A DNA stretch of 64,000 nucleotides. Source: Myotis daubentonii. Taxonomy: Eukaryota; Chordata; Mammalia; Chiroptera; Vespertilionidae. The notes under the pieces were generated by a model. That model was given only the letters and a program-made list of their open reading frames with translations. It did not search any database and was not told where the DNA came from. Position numbers and translations under genes: made by a program. How positions within the stretch are numbered: the stretch's first letter is position 1; each line of letters begins with the position of its first letter. The stretch is taken from positions 74,467,469 to 74,531,468 of the forward strand of contig NC_081847.1 in the NCBI RefSeq assembly GCF_963259705.1, in the 5' to 3' direction. This document shows positions 33,320 through 45,269 of this stretch, in pieces.

Positions 33320-34300
33320 AGAAGAAGAGAGAAAAGGGACTTGCTTTGTCAGATATTGAAATATACTATAATGCCACTGTAAAAAAAAGTTTGATATTGG
33401 CATAAAAATGGTAAAAGGATCAGATAAATAGAATAGAGTGCCCAGAAACAGATTCTAGCATATATGACCATTTAATAAATAAAAGAGGTGGTATTTCGAT
33501 TCAGTGGAAATTTAATAAATGAGGCCAGCACAACTGGTTTTCCATCAAAAATGAAAAGAGTTAGACATCTACTTCATGCCAAATTCAAAAAATTCTATGT
33601 GTGATAAAAACATAAATATTTTTTAAAATAATAAATGAAAAGTTAGAGATGGTATGTTAAAACCTATGGGTTTGGGAAACCTTTATAACTAAAACAATAA
33701 AACCCAAAAATTTTAAAGAAAGGCAGACATTTTGACTGTCTAAAACTTTAACTTACATATTTAAATATTGTTTAAAATTCATACTAAAGAGAATAATAAA
33801 TTCTACATGTGTGCTACATTAAAGGTTAAACTATATTAAAGATAACCTGACAACAAGATACATAGAAACCAGCAGGAAAAAAAATGAAGGAAATATATGA
33901 AGAGAAAGTTTCAAATATACAAAGAATGGGTATTTTTATTAGTAAGGGAAATGCAAATAAAATTTAAAAAATATGTTCATTTTTTGCTAAAAGGAATGTA
34001 GACAATATAGAACTTATACATTGTTGATGTCAGTGTGAATCAGTAGCATAGTTTTTTGTACAGAAAATTTGAAGGATCTTTAAACATTAAAATGTACATA
34101 TCTGTTTACCCATAAATTCCACTCCTGAGAATCCAATTTATAGAAATAAATGTACTAGTATATAAGAATACATACATGGAAATACATATTTATTGCAGGA
34201 GTTTTAAGAGTAATGAACACTGGGGTGAGGGAATGAATACTATTCAGAAGCATACAGACTGAGTAGACACTGGACCAAATAGGGGATATTATGGTCTCTC
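33320..34300 (+). repeat. Old L1 (L1ME-like) 3' region
   Basis: GACTTGCTTTGTCAGATATT, GGCAGACATTTTGACTGTCT, CATAAATTCCACTCCTGAGA and ATATTTATTGCAGGAGTTTT are in L1 ORF2-to-3' order. It is highly diverged and interrupted by indels. Confidence 0.65.
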
Positions 34301-35169
34301 TAACAGATGTTAGATTCAGACCAAATGAACTGAAAGAATTGCCATGATCTATGGTAAAGGGAGAGGATCAAGATGCAGAGAAGCATTTGCTACTGTGGTC
34401 ATTTAAAAAAATAAAATAATGGCAAAACCTTTTCAATCTATATCTATATTAATATTATAATCTACAGTATATCAACAGTTAAAGCTACAACTACAGGCAC
34501 TGGGTCATGTGAGCATTCGATAGCAGCATGTAGTTAATACTAGCTATCTGGGACAGGATGGGGAAATAAGAAAGAGAAAATAGAAGGCACATATCAAAAA
34601 TTGAGGAAAATGAAAGACTATATTAAAATGTCTAAAATAAGAAATAAATCAATATTTGTATACATGTGCACATATACAAAGAGATGCATAAAATATGTCC
34701 AATAATATGTTAATTTTTATTATCTCAGTATAGCAGGATTTGAAGAGATTATTAAATTTATTTTTTATATTTCATATTTATATTTACAATAAAAGTATTA
34801 ACTACATAATTATAAAAAACATTGAAGCTAGTTTCACTGCTGAAAAATAAGGAAGGAAGAAAATTTTGTTTCTCCCAGTTGCCTACATAAACCTTCTTGG
34901 CAACTTCAATATAAACCAAAGTTAAGTCATCACAAGTACCCGGAAGAGAAGTCCCTGTAAACATCTGGCAGTCCATGTCAGTGGGTCATCATTAGATCTT
35001 CACATGACTTTCTCTTTACTTCCTTTAATCTTCTGGTCAAGATTAACCTTTCAGAGAGGGCTTTTCTGGCTCTTTATCCATTTTGCCCATCACAAATCAT
35101 TCCTTCACACTTCACATTGAACTTATGTAATATTTATTGTGAACTGCTCATTGTTCTTTATATACTTTA
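34301..35169. other. unannotated AT-rich stretch
   Basis: Nothing recognised. A weak L2-like block may be at 35000-35160 (AACTTATGTAATATTTATTG). Confidence 0.4.
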
Positions 35170-35400
35170 TAAAGTTAAAATCAAAGTTTGTTTATTCTGA
35201 AGCTTCCTCTTTTAGTAATAATTTTTAAAATACAATTCAGGCTACATGTTTCCTCTGGAAAACTACAGCTTTCGCTGTGACCCACAGATTTTGTTGTGGT
35301 TTTTGTTTTCCCCATTCATTCTCTTAAAAATAATTTGTGATTTATATTTTCCTTCTTTAATTAGGTGGTGTTTGAAAAATAATTCTAAATAGAAATAAGC
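35170..35400 (-). repeat. L1 ORF2 fragment
   Basis: GTTTCCTCTGGAAAACTACA, GCTGTGACCCACAGATTTTG and GGTGGTGTTTGAAAAATAA resemble a reversed L1 ORF2 segment. Confidence 0.5.
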
Positions 35401-35521
35401 TAGTTATGTTTTTTGAAGGGCAGACATTATTTGTTATTGCTTTTCATATTTCAGGGGGCAGAGGATATGATCAGAAAATAAGGCCTATAAAATCCATCCT
35501 TTAGAAATGTATTAAGGTATT

Positions 35522-35541
35522 TGTGTGTGTGTGTGTGTGTG
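35522..35541. repeat. (TG)n microsatellite
   Basis: Ten TG units. Confidence 0.9.
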
Positions 35542-36228
35542 GCTAAGTATATTAGTTATTTTTCTTACAGTGTTTCAAGGACATAAAAAGGCCATATATT
35601 TATAGTTTGTTAAGATAATACCTTCTATATAAATCTATTAAATTGTGCTTATTGATTGCATTCTACAAATATTCTATTTTTACCCACATGGATTTTTATA
35701 TTCTAAAATAGTTACACTGAAATTTTACAAATCAATTTATTTTAACAAATTACCATGTTTTGAGAGTTCTAACCTAATGTTTATATTTTTGCTGCTATGT
35801 TATTTCCTATATAAGGATATATATCCTTGTAAGTCTCTTTTATGGATTGTTACATTTTATTATTATTTTTGCAATATTATTTTGTATTAGTTTCATGTGT
35901 ACAGCGTAGTGGTTAGATAATCATATACTTTACAAAGTGTTGCACCTGGATATTTCCAGTACCAACCTGGCAATATACATAGTTATTAGAATATTTTTGA
36001 TTATATTACCTATGCTGTACTTCACATCCCCATGACTATTCTGTAACTACCAATTTGTACTTCTTATTCCCTTCACCGTTTTTACCCAGTCCCACTTCCC
36101 TCTGGCAACCATTAGTCTGTTCTCTGTATCTATGAGTTTGTTTCCATTTTGTCTGTTAATTTATTTTGTTGTTTAGATTCCACATATAAATGAAAACAAT
36201 GGTTTTTGTCTTTCTCTATCTGACTTTA

Positions 36229-36258
36229 TCCTATATAATAAAAGCCTAATATGCTAAG
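36229..36258 (+). mobile_element. 30-bp Helitron 5' terminus stub
   Basis: TCCTATATAATAAAAGCCTA... to GCTAAG equals the first 30 bases of the Helitron at 36606 except one base. It follows an A as Helitron ends do, but then joins L1 directly. Against the remembered L1 order, roughly 150 bp of L1 is missing at the join. Confidence 0.85.
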
Positions 36259-36296
36259 TAGGTTGCTTCCATATCTTGAATATTGTAGATAATGCT

Positions 36297-36578
36297 TCAA
36301 TCAGCATAAGGATACATATATTCCTTGGAATTAGTGGTTTGGGTTTCTACGGGTGTATACCCAGAGTAGAAACACTGGGTCATAAGGCAGTTCCATTTTG
36401 AATTTTTTGAGGGTATTCTATACTGTTTTCCATGGTGGATGCACCAATCTGCATTCCCACCAACAGTGAGGGTGCCCTTTTTTCCATATTCCTGCCAACA
36501 CTTATTGTGTGTGGATTTGTGGATGACAGCCATTCTGACAGGTGTGAGGTAGTATTTCATTGTGATTTTAATTTTCAT
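36297..36578 (-). pseudogene. L1 ORF2 C-terminal remnant
   Basis: The 93-codon minus-strand frame keeps ORF2p C-terminal character near its start ([16 protein letters not shown]) and a [17 protein letters not shown] block. It is a fragment of the surrounding L1 and non-functional. Confidence 0.8.
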
Positions 36579-36688
36579 TTCTCTGATGAGTAGTAATGTT
36601 GAACATCCTATGTAATAAAAGCCTAATATGCTAAGTGTCTAGTCTTCTGGTTGGCCATTCAACCAATCAGAGTATAATATAATAATCA

Positions 36689-37134
36689 CTAGAGGCCAGA
36701 TGCACAAAGATCTGTGCAAGAATAGGTATTCCTTCCCCTGGCTGGCAGCACTGGTTTCCCTCCGGCACCTGGGGCCCGGGCCTTCTCTCTGGCCACCGCC
36801 TTCTGCCTTTGCTCCAGCAGGAGCTGCCTTCCACCTTCGCTCCAGCTGGAGCTGCCTTCCGCCTTTGCTCTGGCCCTGCCACCCTCCTGTAGTTCCCTCC
36901 ACCCCCCATACCCTCCTCATAGCAGACATCCTGCCCAGCCCCAGCTGCTCCGTGCCTGTGTGTGCATGCACTGCCCAGAGGCCCAGAAGGCTGGGATGGG
37001 ACAAAATGGCCCTCCCCAGCCGTCGACATCTTTGTCGCGTCAATTTGCATATTCCCTCCTTATTGGCTGTGGGCAACACCATCTTTGTTGCAGAGTGATG
37101 GTTAATTTGCATATTCCATCTTTATTAGGCAGGA
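36689..37134 (-). mobile_element. Helitron nested in a Helitron
   Basis: Plus-strand start CTAGAGGCCAGATGCACAAAG (3' terminus with TGCACAAAGATCTGTGCA hairpin) after A at 36688. The other end, CATCTTTATTAGGCAGGA before T at 37135, is the complement of a diverged 5' TC end. Outer sequence is continuous across the site (AATCA | TATGCTAAGG). The body is GC-rich with repeated CCTTCCGCCTTTGCTC-like units. Confidence 0.8.
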
Positions 37135-37172
37135 TATGCTAAGGCCGCTCAACTGCTCACTATGATGTGCAC

Positions 37173-37243
37173 TGACCACCAGGGGGCAAACAGTCGACTG
37201 CTCAACCAGTTACTATGACATGAACTGACCATCAGGGGGCAGA
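37173..37243 (+). promoter_or_regulatory. Pair of CTCF-like motifs in a Helitron
   Basis: TGACCACCAGGGGGCAAA (37173-37190) and TGACCATCAGGGGGCAGA (37226-37243), 53 bp apart, closely resemble the CTCF core consensus CCACNAGGGGGC. They are part of a tandem duplication inside the Helitron. Binding is inferred from motif match only. Confidence 0.5.
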
Positions 37244-37878
37244 TGCTCCAACCGGTAGGTTAGCTTGATGCTGGGGTCCAGCCAATCAGGACTGAGCAAG
37301 ACAGGCTGGACACACCTTGGAGCCCTCCTGCGGTCCCTCCCTGGTTGGCCAACCTCCCACGTCCCTCGGCCTAGCCTGCACCCACTTGAAATCAAGGCTG
37401 AGGAAACACCCCCCCTCCCGCCCCTGCCCCAAGTGCATGAATTTCATGTACCAGGTCTCTAGTTTTTTTCATATGTCTATTGGCCATATGTATGTCCTCT
37501 TTGGAGAAGTGTCTATTGAGATCCTCTGCTCATTTTTAATTAGATTGTTTGTTTTTTGGGTGTTGAGTTGCATGAGTTCTTCATCAATTTTGGATAATAA
37601 TTCCTTATCAGTGTTATCATGGTGAATATCTTCTCCTATTTAGTGGATTGTCTTTTTGTTTTATTGATGATTTCCTTTGCTGTGTAAAAACTTTACAGTT
37701 TGATGTAGTCCCTTTTGTTTACTTTTCTTTTGTTTCACTTACCCAAAGAAATATATCAGAAATAATATTGTTATGAGTAATGTCAGAGATTTTACTGCTC
37801 AGGTTTTCGACTAGGACTTTTTATGGTTTCGAGTTTCACATTTAAGTCTTTAGTTCATCTTGAGTTTATTATTGTATA

Positions 37879-38143
37879 CTAGAGGCCTGGTGCATGAAAT
37901 CTGTGCATGGATAGGGTCCCTAGGCCTGGCCAGCAAAAAGGGCCAATCTGTGGGGCAACTGGTGGGATGACTGGGGGCCCCTGCTGGCAGCCACCTTAGC
38001 TGGCCTGGGGTCTGTGGGTTGGGGGCAGCTCCTGCATTGAGTGTCTGTTCCCCTGGTGGTCAGTGCACGTCATAGTGACCAGTCATTCCGCCGGTCATTC
38101 CACTGGTTGGTCGATTAGCATATTAGGCTTTTATTATGTAGGA
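37879..38143 (-). mobile_element. HeliBat-type non-autonomous Helitron
   Basis: Plus-strand start CTAGAGGCCTGGTGCATGAA (3' end with TGCATGAAATCTGTGCA hairpin) after A at 37878, and end CTTTTATTATGTAGGA before T at 38144. L1 reads through the site (TATTGTATA | TGGTGTAAAA). At 38049-38066 it carries a third CTCF-like motif on the minus strand, with a weaker 3' side. Confidence 0.93.
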
Positions 38144-38275
38144 TGGTGTAAAAAGGTGGTTTAGTTTCATTTTTTTGCATGTATCTGTCCGATTTTCCCA
38201 ATAATATTTATTGAATTGACTGGCTTTATCCCTTTGTATGTTTTTTCCTCCTTTGTCATAGATCAACTGATCATT

Positions 38276-40029
38276 GCCATTTCACATATCTACTCCCCCT
38301 CTCCCACTGAGATGAATGCTTTACAATGGTGTCACTTTTTACCTCAATGTGAAACCTTTGGAATTTCAGTAAACCCTGCCAAACATGAAGTTGGAAATAA
38401 CGCAATTAGTGAATGGTTACTGACCTCTGCCCAGCTCCAGTTCTTAAACAGGAGTGGGTTAGAGTTCTTATCCTTTATAAGAGTGGTCTGTGATCAGAAT
38501 GTAACTACCTTGTGACCAACTGGGGCATTCTTAATGGAGCAAACTTTCAGGTTAAATACAATGTGCTTTTCATTATCTTTACTTTTGCAATTTTTGACAA
38601 TACAGATCTATATTATATGTTTCATTAAATTAATAATACCGTAGGCCTGCATTTTACAAGTGAAGTTTAAATAAAGTCTGGAGTTACAGTAAAGTATCAA
38701 TGTTTGTTCCTCAGTTTTGACAAATATACCATGGTAATATATGATGGTAACTTTAGGGAAAATTGAAACTGAGTGAGAGGTATATGGGAATTCTTTGTAC
38801 TATCATTGCTGATTTTGTTTTGTAAATTTAAAATAACTCCAAAATAGAAAGTCTGCTTTAATCTAAAGTCTGCAGTTTACCTTTTCTTAGCTCTAGGCTA
38901 AATTCACTTTAGTTACTTCTCCTTTAGATTCAGTTACCTAGAAAGGCAGGTACACTAGGAATATGGTGCTGACACAAATATTTACTGGGCAGCCACCATG
39001 TGATAATGGAATAATGGCATAACTGTGCTATATAAATGTTTCATATATAGTGTGACAAAACCATTGTCACTGGACGGGAACAACTGCCTTATCCCTGTTT
39101 CTTTCTGCTAATTTCCTATCCTCTGTGTCTATGGCCACCTGAAAGTTTAATCAAGATATGGAGGACTTTTTTCCCTGAGATTTTCATTTTAGTAGGTCTT
39201 TGTATACATTTAAAGTGACTCTGAAGTTGCTACCAATATTTCCAGTAAATGGGAGCAGACTCTGAAATGGTATCTCTGTGCAAAGTCCTGAGTTGCACAA
39301 AGGACATGGGACACAACTGGATGCACACCTTCATTCCCGCCCTCAGTCAGGTCCAAACCGGATGGTGGGGAGAACAATGGGAGAAAGATAGCATCAATTT
39401 CTTCGCCAACAAAAAGTCTAAGAAAGAGTATCTGCCCTTCCCCTGAAACCTGATGGGAATTTGAGAATCCAGAATGATCCTGGAGTGAGAGGAGAGGGTG
39501 TTTGGGAAAGGAAAGAGGAGAAAAGGCATGAGCTGAGCCAAGGGTCTCGATCTCTCTGCCTTCTTCCTCTGCAGGGATGCGCATGGGGGAAGGAAATAGG
39601 CCATTAGCAAGTGTGTGTTCATTCCTGACAAATTTGAGATAATTCCCGTCAGCCATGGTCTCATCATTGTTGGATGGGCCATTAGATGTGAAAGGCGTCC
39701 TCCCTACTCCTGAAGTGAGAGGAGTGGCTTTGGGCTGCAGCCAGATCTCCTCTGGCCATCATGTATCCTACCTTGAGAGAAAGCAGAATTTTCTCTAGGA
39801 CACCAGACTTCCCAAAGCTAGATTAACATCCAAATGTTCTCTTTGCAACTGAGTCTTTAAAAGTTATAAGAAGTTTAGGTCAATTAAAAAATATTTAAGT
39901 AAATAACACCCTATCTTTCAGAAAGATAAAGCACGGTGCTACCTAAAGTCTCCCCTAAGTGTTACTGAAAGCTTTCTTGGTGGGATGTCAGGAGACCGAT
40001 ATTCTCAGCTTTGCAGAAAGTAGGTACTG
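38276..40029. other. unannotated intergenic stretch
   Basis: Open frames of up to 148 codons (39210-39656 minus) match no domain I recognise. No repeat is identified. Confidence 0.45.
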
Positions 40030-40260
40030 AGAAAAAAGCAGATGCTGTTGTTTGTAAAAATGCATTTAAAAGCAGAATACAGGATTTTGATTGTGAAATT
40101 AATGTACGCCATTTATTGGTTGCCACATGACAAGAAACGTAATTACATAGGCAGACAATCAAATTTAGAGGTGAAGGAAAGCATGGATACATTTCCAAAT
40201 ATTCAAATAAGCGGGAAAGAAAAGCATCGTGGAGGCATCGCTTACATAAGATGCAGGAGG
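40030..40260. other. Candidate conserved non-coding element
   Basis: Repeat-free sequence with TAATGTACGCCATTTATTGG and GTTTGTAAAAATGCATTTAA motifs, suggestive of homeodomain or POU-type sites. Conservation cannot be tested here. Confidence 0.2.
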
Positions 40261-43049
40261 CAAATACCAGTATAAGTCATACAATTATTAAAACTATATT
40301 CTAACTTGCTGTTTCTATCTGGTGCACATACATTTGTATGGCATAAAGGTAAACATCCAGCGAGACTGAGACACATCAATGAGTGCTTGATATCCTCATT
40401 CTTGCATTGTGCACCAACAGCCACAGTGACCTAGACTAAGGGGAATATCTCAAGAGGGGTTTTTATCTTTTAATGAGACAGAGATTATACCAGTAGTGAT
40501 AGGTAGACACACTCAACGCCTTGAGTGGCTTACTATTTAGTATTTTATTATAGCAATATCTTTTTTTCTGAAGGACTGTTTCTGGGGATCATACCCTGGA
40601 ACACAGAGCTTATTCTGGTTAGTAAATTCTTTTTGAAAAAACTACAAGATTATATTTGCAAATAGGAAACAAATGTTAGAGGATTGATTTGGGTCTTTGC
40701 CTTCTCTATGCTAATACCATTTTATAAAATGGTTGTATAAAAAAAAATCAGAAATTATACAAGTTTAAGAAAGAACCAGGGGAAATATACCAGAGATAAG
40801 GACACAAGAGAGGGTAAAGTTTCTCTTCCAGTTCAGTGAAAGCAAATCTGGCCCAAAACAAAGTCCCTTCAGCTGGGCTCAAGGACAACTGCCATGTTTT
40901 ACTGATTCCAGGAATTAGAGAAAAACTCTCCAAAATTGAAAATTTAGGACATTTATGGTGAATGTTCTATAAGATGCATGGCATTTGTGAAATTAAAGTA
41001 AGCACACATATAGTGAAATGATCAAAAGAGAAGAAAAATAGACAAGGGGGGAATGAAAAGCATTTTTTTTAATGTTTGCATAAAGGACCATGGTAAAAAA
41101 CAGATTTTATGCTAAAAAAAAATGTATTTCATAGAAAAGATAAAAGGAAAAAAAACTCTGAAATTTAGAAGCAAACAAATAATAAATTTAAATAATAAAG
41201 GAAATATATATAAGAAAATATGTGTGTGTTACATATGATAATATACATGAGTGTAAATATACACACACATATAAAAGAGGTATCTCAGAGAAAGGTAGAA
41301 AAGATAGATCAGAAATACTTAAAGGAATAATAGAAGGAACACATTCTTGAGTAAAAAAAAGAGAAGAGTAAACAATCTGCTGATTAAAATGATTCATCAA
41401 TCCTGGATAAAAATAATAAAAACAGAATAAAACCTAAGATTTACACAGGTTATATGCAGGCAATTCAAATAAAAGCATACATCCTAACTGAAAGTGTGAA
41501 TAAAAGGGAGTTTGATTTAAATATACCAGATTACGGTAGCTTTATATTTTTATATCTGCCACGCATATCTGAATAAACAGAAACCACAGAGTGAGGGGAA
41601 AAGACAGTGTTTCCATATCCCACACCCAATTAATGCGTGAGGGCAGATGAAAAACATTCTCAGACAGGCATGGGCTTACTACAGAGGCAATCCGTGTTCT
41701 CTAGCTGAGAAAATTACTCTAAGTCACTCCACCTGAGCAAAACATAAATCAATATAAACAACTCAAGAATGAGGAAGTTGTGGTAATAAGGGATTGACGC
41801 TGTCCCTGTGGGCATTGTACTTCTTAGAGCGTATTGAGTTCTTTCCACTGTTTGACTAATGGTGGGCTAGATGACATGTGGCAAGCTCTTCCTTTTAAGA
41901 GAAAAAGGCATTGCACTTGTAAAACAGGACAAATGGACGCGTCCCCTCCCACCAGCCCCAGAGGGAGAACTAACGGAGAACTCCATCAGAACAAGCTCAT
42001 CCTTTTCATCTGCTTCCACTGTGGTCAGCAAGGATAAAATCAAAAGTCAGCCCCAGGAGAGAACCCTGTATATCTCTTGCTGGCTTTTTAGAGCACTCCT
42101 CACAGGCCTGGCTGCATCCACTGAAATGGAAAAAAAGAAAGAGCTAGGGGTGGATTCTATATCTGTAATTCTCTTGGTGGTTTTTTCTTTTTAATAGAAA
42201 ATGAATTTCCTAGATTAAACTAATGCAATCAGAACCTGATTTTTCTCTCCCCTTATTGTTTTCCCTTTTACATGTCGTGAACAAGTAAACAAATCGGACA
42301 GTTAAATTTCATATGAGAATTGTGTTTGTATGTATAATGTAAGCCTCATTTTTCACACTCTGCCTAACGTTTTCTTGGGCAGAAGCCTTTCTAATCACTG
42401 GAAAGAGGTCTTAGTGGTGGGAAATGTGTATTTTTATTCAAAACACATACCTTATACTAAGGCTAACTGATCTTCAGTGTGCAACTTTCATAGGGCAACT
42501 GGGATAAACTGCCTCTTTAATAGTGCTAATGCATTCACAAGTGTTCCTTCTGACAGACACATGTCCCAGCCAATCAGGGACCATATGATAATTAAGAGAT
42601 AACTAATCCGTGCATCAGGAATATGAGAAAACCCATATGCAGCAAGTCTTCTGCAAATAACAGAAAGCATCAGGGCTGCCTTTGTCCAGTTGGGAAGGCA
42701 CACAGCTGCTTTCTACTTTATGATTGTTCTCTTAGCACTTATTCTGCAATCATCTCATAATCGTGAAAATTTGGCATTTTAATTCTATCCCTAGAGGAAA
42801 TATGTGGATACTGGCACCATGACAAGTGTAAGAGCATAAAAGGACAATTACCTTAGACTTACACTCCATTTTTTTCATACTTCCAAGCAAGAACTAAATT
42901 TTCAAGGTTCATAGCAGAAAATTTTGCTGTGACTTCATAGACATAGTCTCCACTACATTAAAAGCTCTAAAAACTTATGTTCCAAACTCAGTTTCTTGTC
43001 TTGGGAGTCTCACATGTATTGTGGGCACACACTATGCCAGGCACCATGG
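40261..43049. other. unannotated stretch; A-rich part possibly old L1
   Basis: Part 41080-41760 is A-rich and has GATGAAAAACATTCTCAGAC and CCACCTGAGCAAAACATAAA, vaguely like an old plus-strand L1. The remainder is unrecognised. A 107-codon open frame at 41871-42194 has no known similarity. Confidence 0.35.
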
Positions 43050-43260
43050 TGTCCACTAGAAAACCTTGAGGTCAGGCGGTGAAGAATGGGCCAAGATAGG
43101 TTCAAACCCCAGCTACCAATTGTCATCTTATATGGCCTTTCATGTGCTCCTTAATGTCTACGAATCTTTTTTCTCCATTTATGAGAAGAGAAAAATACTA
43201 AAACCAAATTATTAGATTATTATGAGAATTACAGGAGAGTATATGCATAAGATGCTTATA
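43050..43260 (+). repeat. MIR SINE
   Basis: TAGGTTCAAACCCCAGCTAC, TATGGCCTTTCATGTGCTCC and GATTATTATGAGAATTACAG follow MIR order. Confidence 0.65.
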
Positions 43261-43279
43261 TTATTATTATTATTATTAA
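43258..43279. repeat. (TTA)n microsatellite
   Basis: About seven TTA units immediately precede the Helitron. Confidence 0.9.
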
Positions 43280-43291
43280 CATGATTATTAA

Positions 43292-43445
43292 CTAGAGGCC
43301 CAATACATGAAATTTGTGCAAGAGTAGGCCCTCGCAGTCCCAGCTGCCTCATGGCCCCACGGTCCCACCCCCAACCCACCTGTTGTTCAGGAAGGTAGTT
43401 CCACCATCCGGCCTTATTAACATATTAGCTGTTTATTATATAGGA
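43292..43445 (-). mobile_element. Short HeliBat-type Helitron
   Basis: Plus-strand start CTAGAGGCCCAATACATGAA after A at 43291, and end GTTTATTATATAGGA before T at 43446. At 154 bp it is the shortest Helitron here with both ends intact. Confidence 0.9.
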
Positions 43446-43467
43446 TGGTAGTAGCAGTAGTAGTCAT

Positions 43468-43840
43468 CTGCTCATTCTGCTGTAACAAAATGCCATAGAC
43501 TGAATGGCTAAACCAACAGAAATGTATTTTCTTTCAATTCTGGAGAATGGAAAGTCCAAGATCAAGGTCTGGCATAGTTAAGGTTTCCAGTGAGAGTTCT
43601 ATTCCTGCCTCATAGACCGCTGCCTTCTGCTGCATTCTCACATGGCGGAGAGAGTAAGCAAGCTCTATGGTGTTTCTTCTCATAAGGATACTAATTTCAT
43701 TGAGTCAGGATTCCACCTTCATGACCTCATTTAACCCTAATTACCACCAAAATGTCACATCTCCAAATGCCATCATATTGGAGGTCAGAACTTCAACATA
43801 TTATTTTTTTGGGGGGGGGGACACAATTCTGTCCATAGCA
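43468..43840 (-). repeat. MLT1-type MaLR LTR
   Basis: Plus strand: TCTGCTGTAACAAAATGCCA, CAATTCTGGAGAATGGAAAG, TTCTCACATGGCGGAGAGAG, TTCTCATAAGGATACTAATT, CCTCATTTAACCCTAATTAC and ACACAATTCTGTCCATAGCA are the reverse of MLT1. A G run at 43811-43820 lies at its 5' end. Confidence 0.9.
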
Positions 43841-43845
43841 TTATT

Positions 43846-45265
43846 GATGCTATTTCCACTTTTCAGCAACTACATTTCAAAATGTATGTCCTTAAGGGAG
43901 GAAAAATAATCATTTTTAAAGATGTCACCACCCATATGGAAGTTGCATAATTCAAAAAAAGTCCCCTTTGGACCATCTAGAAAATATTCCTCTCTTTATG
44001 GAGTCTCTTAATTCAAGCATCCTCTATATTCTCAAGATTTGTTGTCTGCCCTGTTGCAGATATTGGCTCCAATAAGCACTGTAATCCAAGGGTTATAAAC
44101 ATTTCTGAGACAATATTTAGAATGGCCACAAGCCATCCCTCTAATTTGGCTAGGAATTTTTCACAATGTCAGGATTAAAGAGTTGGCTTGTACCATGTGC
44201 ACACAAGAGACTCCAACAAGGGGGTTCACAGCTGACCCAATAACAAGCTTTCTTAACCTGTCCTTGAAAGGAAAGTGCAGTCATGTCACTCACTTCCAGA
44301 TGGGCTCATCGGGGTTTCTGGAACACCCATCTAACTTGCTCTTTATTTAAGGACACAGAAAGGACAAATTGACCTGGGATGGCCTATTTTCATAAACAGA
44401 GCAATGCCCTTCTTCAGGTGGAATTGAAGGACTAAAATAATAGTATGCTGAAAATATGTAGGATTTTTGAAAACTGATTGTTAAATGTTAGCTTGACATT
44501 GGTCATGGAGGAAATTTTTACACGATGAAAATCAGCAAATACTACAAGTCAAGGCCTGTTTCCTCCTAGAAGTGTTGGTTTAATAGTATATCCCTGGACC
44601 TTAGCACCTCCCATTTTGAAAAGTTCTAAACTGGGATAGGTCTCTGCAATACCTGGGGATTGGTTTTCTCTCTAAAATATAGGTTCTTGGCCTCCACATA
44701 AAATTGAATGCATTATAATCTCTATTGCTTCTTGGCACATGTACTTGGGGAGGAAAAACAAAAGTTTTCACAAAATAGAACACACATTTTGAAGGAATTT
44801 ATAGAAACAAAAAACATATATACGAAGGACATTGAGGGGAGGGGATAAAAGTGAGGAATGTGAATAAAACCAAATAATAAAATAAGTAAATCAAGTGAAG
44901 GGTATTGTACAGATGATAAGCACATGCCAATGTCCATGACATTTAAATAATTCTACCTCTTCTATGTGAGGTTGGGTGGGAAATACACTGAAGAAACGTC
45001 AGTATAAACATAATATATGCACACATGCTTGTAACACTGCAAGTGAAGGAAGAAATCACATCTTACAGGTTTCTATCCCCAATATACATCACAATGTTTA
45101 GTTTAGAGAAAGCATTCAGAACATGTTTCTAGAATATACAAATGAGTGACTAAATAAGTCAATAATAATAATAATAATAATAATAATAATTTAATCTTTA
45201 AGCACAGTTTCCATTCACCATGGATACCAATAAAATAGTTTAAAATACACACTAGATGCCATACT
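43846..45265. other. unannotated intergenic stretch
   Basis: Nothing recognised apart from the (AAT)n tract at 45161-45190. Short chance open frames only. Confidence 0.5.
45161..45190. repeat. (AAT)n microsatellite
   Basis: Ten AAT units. Confidence 0.95.
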
Positions 45266-45269
45266 GACT

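Larger units (their letters stand above)
36606..37462 (+). mobile_element. HeliBat-type Helitron containing another Helitron
   Basis: The 5' end is TCCTATGTAATAAAAGCCTA after A at 36605. The 3' end is hairpin GTGCATGAATTTCATGTAC (37432-37450) then CTAG at 37459-37462, followed by T. A second Helitron in opposite orientation occupies 36689-37134, so the outer element is about 411 bp without it. The outer body carries a tandem repeat with two CTCF-like motifs. Open frames up to 157 codons are chance. Confidence 0.9.
35885..38275 (-). mobile_element. L1 LINE, 3' UTR and ORF2, with nested Helitrons
   Basis: Plus-strand order is reversed L1 3' UTR (TAGTTTCATGTGTACAGCGT ... TCTGTATCTATGAGTTTGTT), ORF2 C-terminus (TGGTGGATGCACCAATCTGC; ACAGGTGTGAGGTAGTATTT), then further 5' ORF2 (GGAGAAGTGTCTATTGAGAT; TTGCTGTGTAAAAACTTTAC). 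Interruptions are a 30-bp Helitron stub at 36229-36258 with adjacent L1 deletion, a composite Helitron at 36606-37462, and a Helitron at 37879-38143. L1 continuity resumes after each. Confidence 0.9.

Noticed and set aside
36639..37112. 157-codon minus-strand open frame
   Set aside because: It lies in GC-rich nested Helitron sequence; the composition explains it.
39210..39656. 148-codon minus-strand open frame
   Set aside because: No recognisable domain, no upstream promoter, overlapping frames on the same strand are equally long; compatible with chance.
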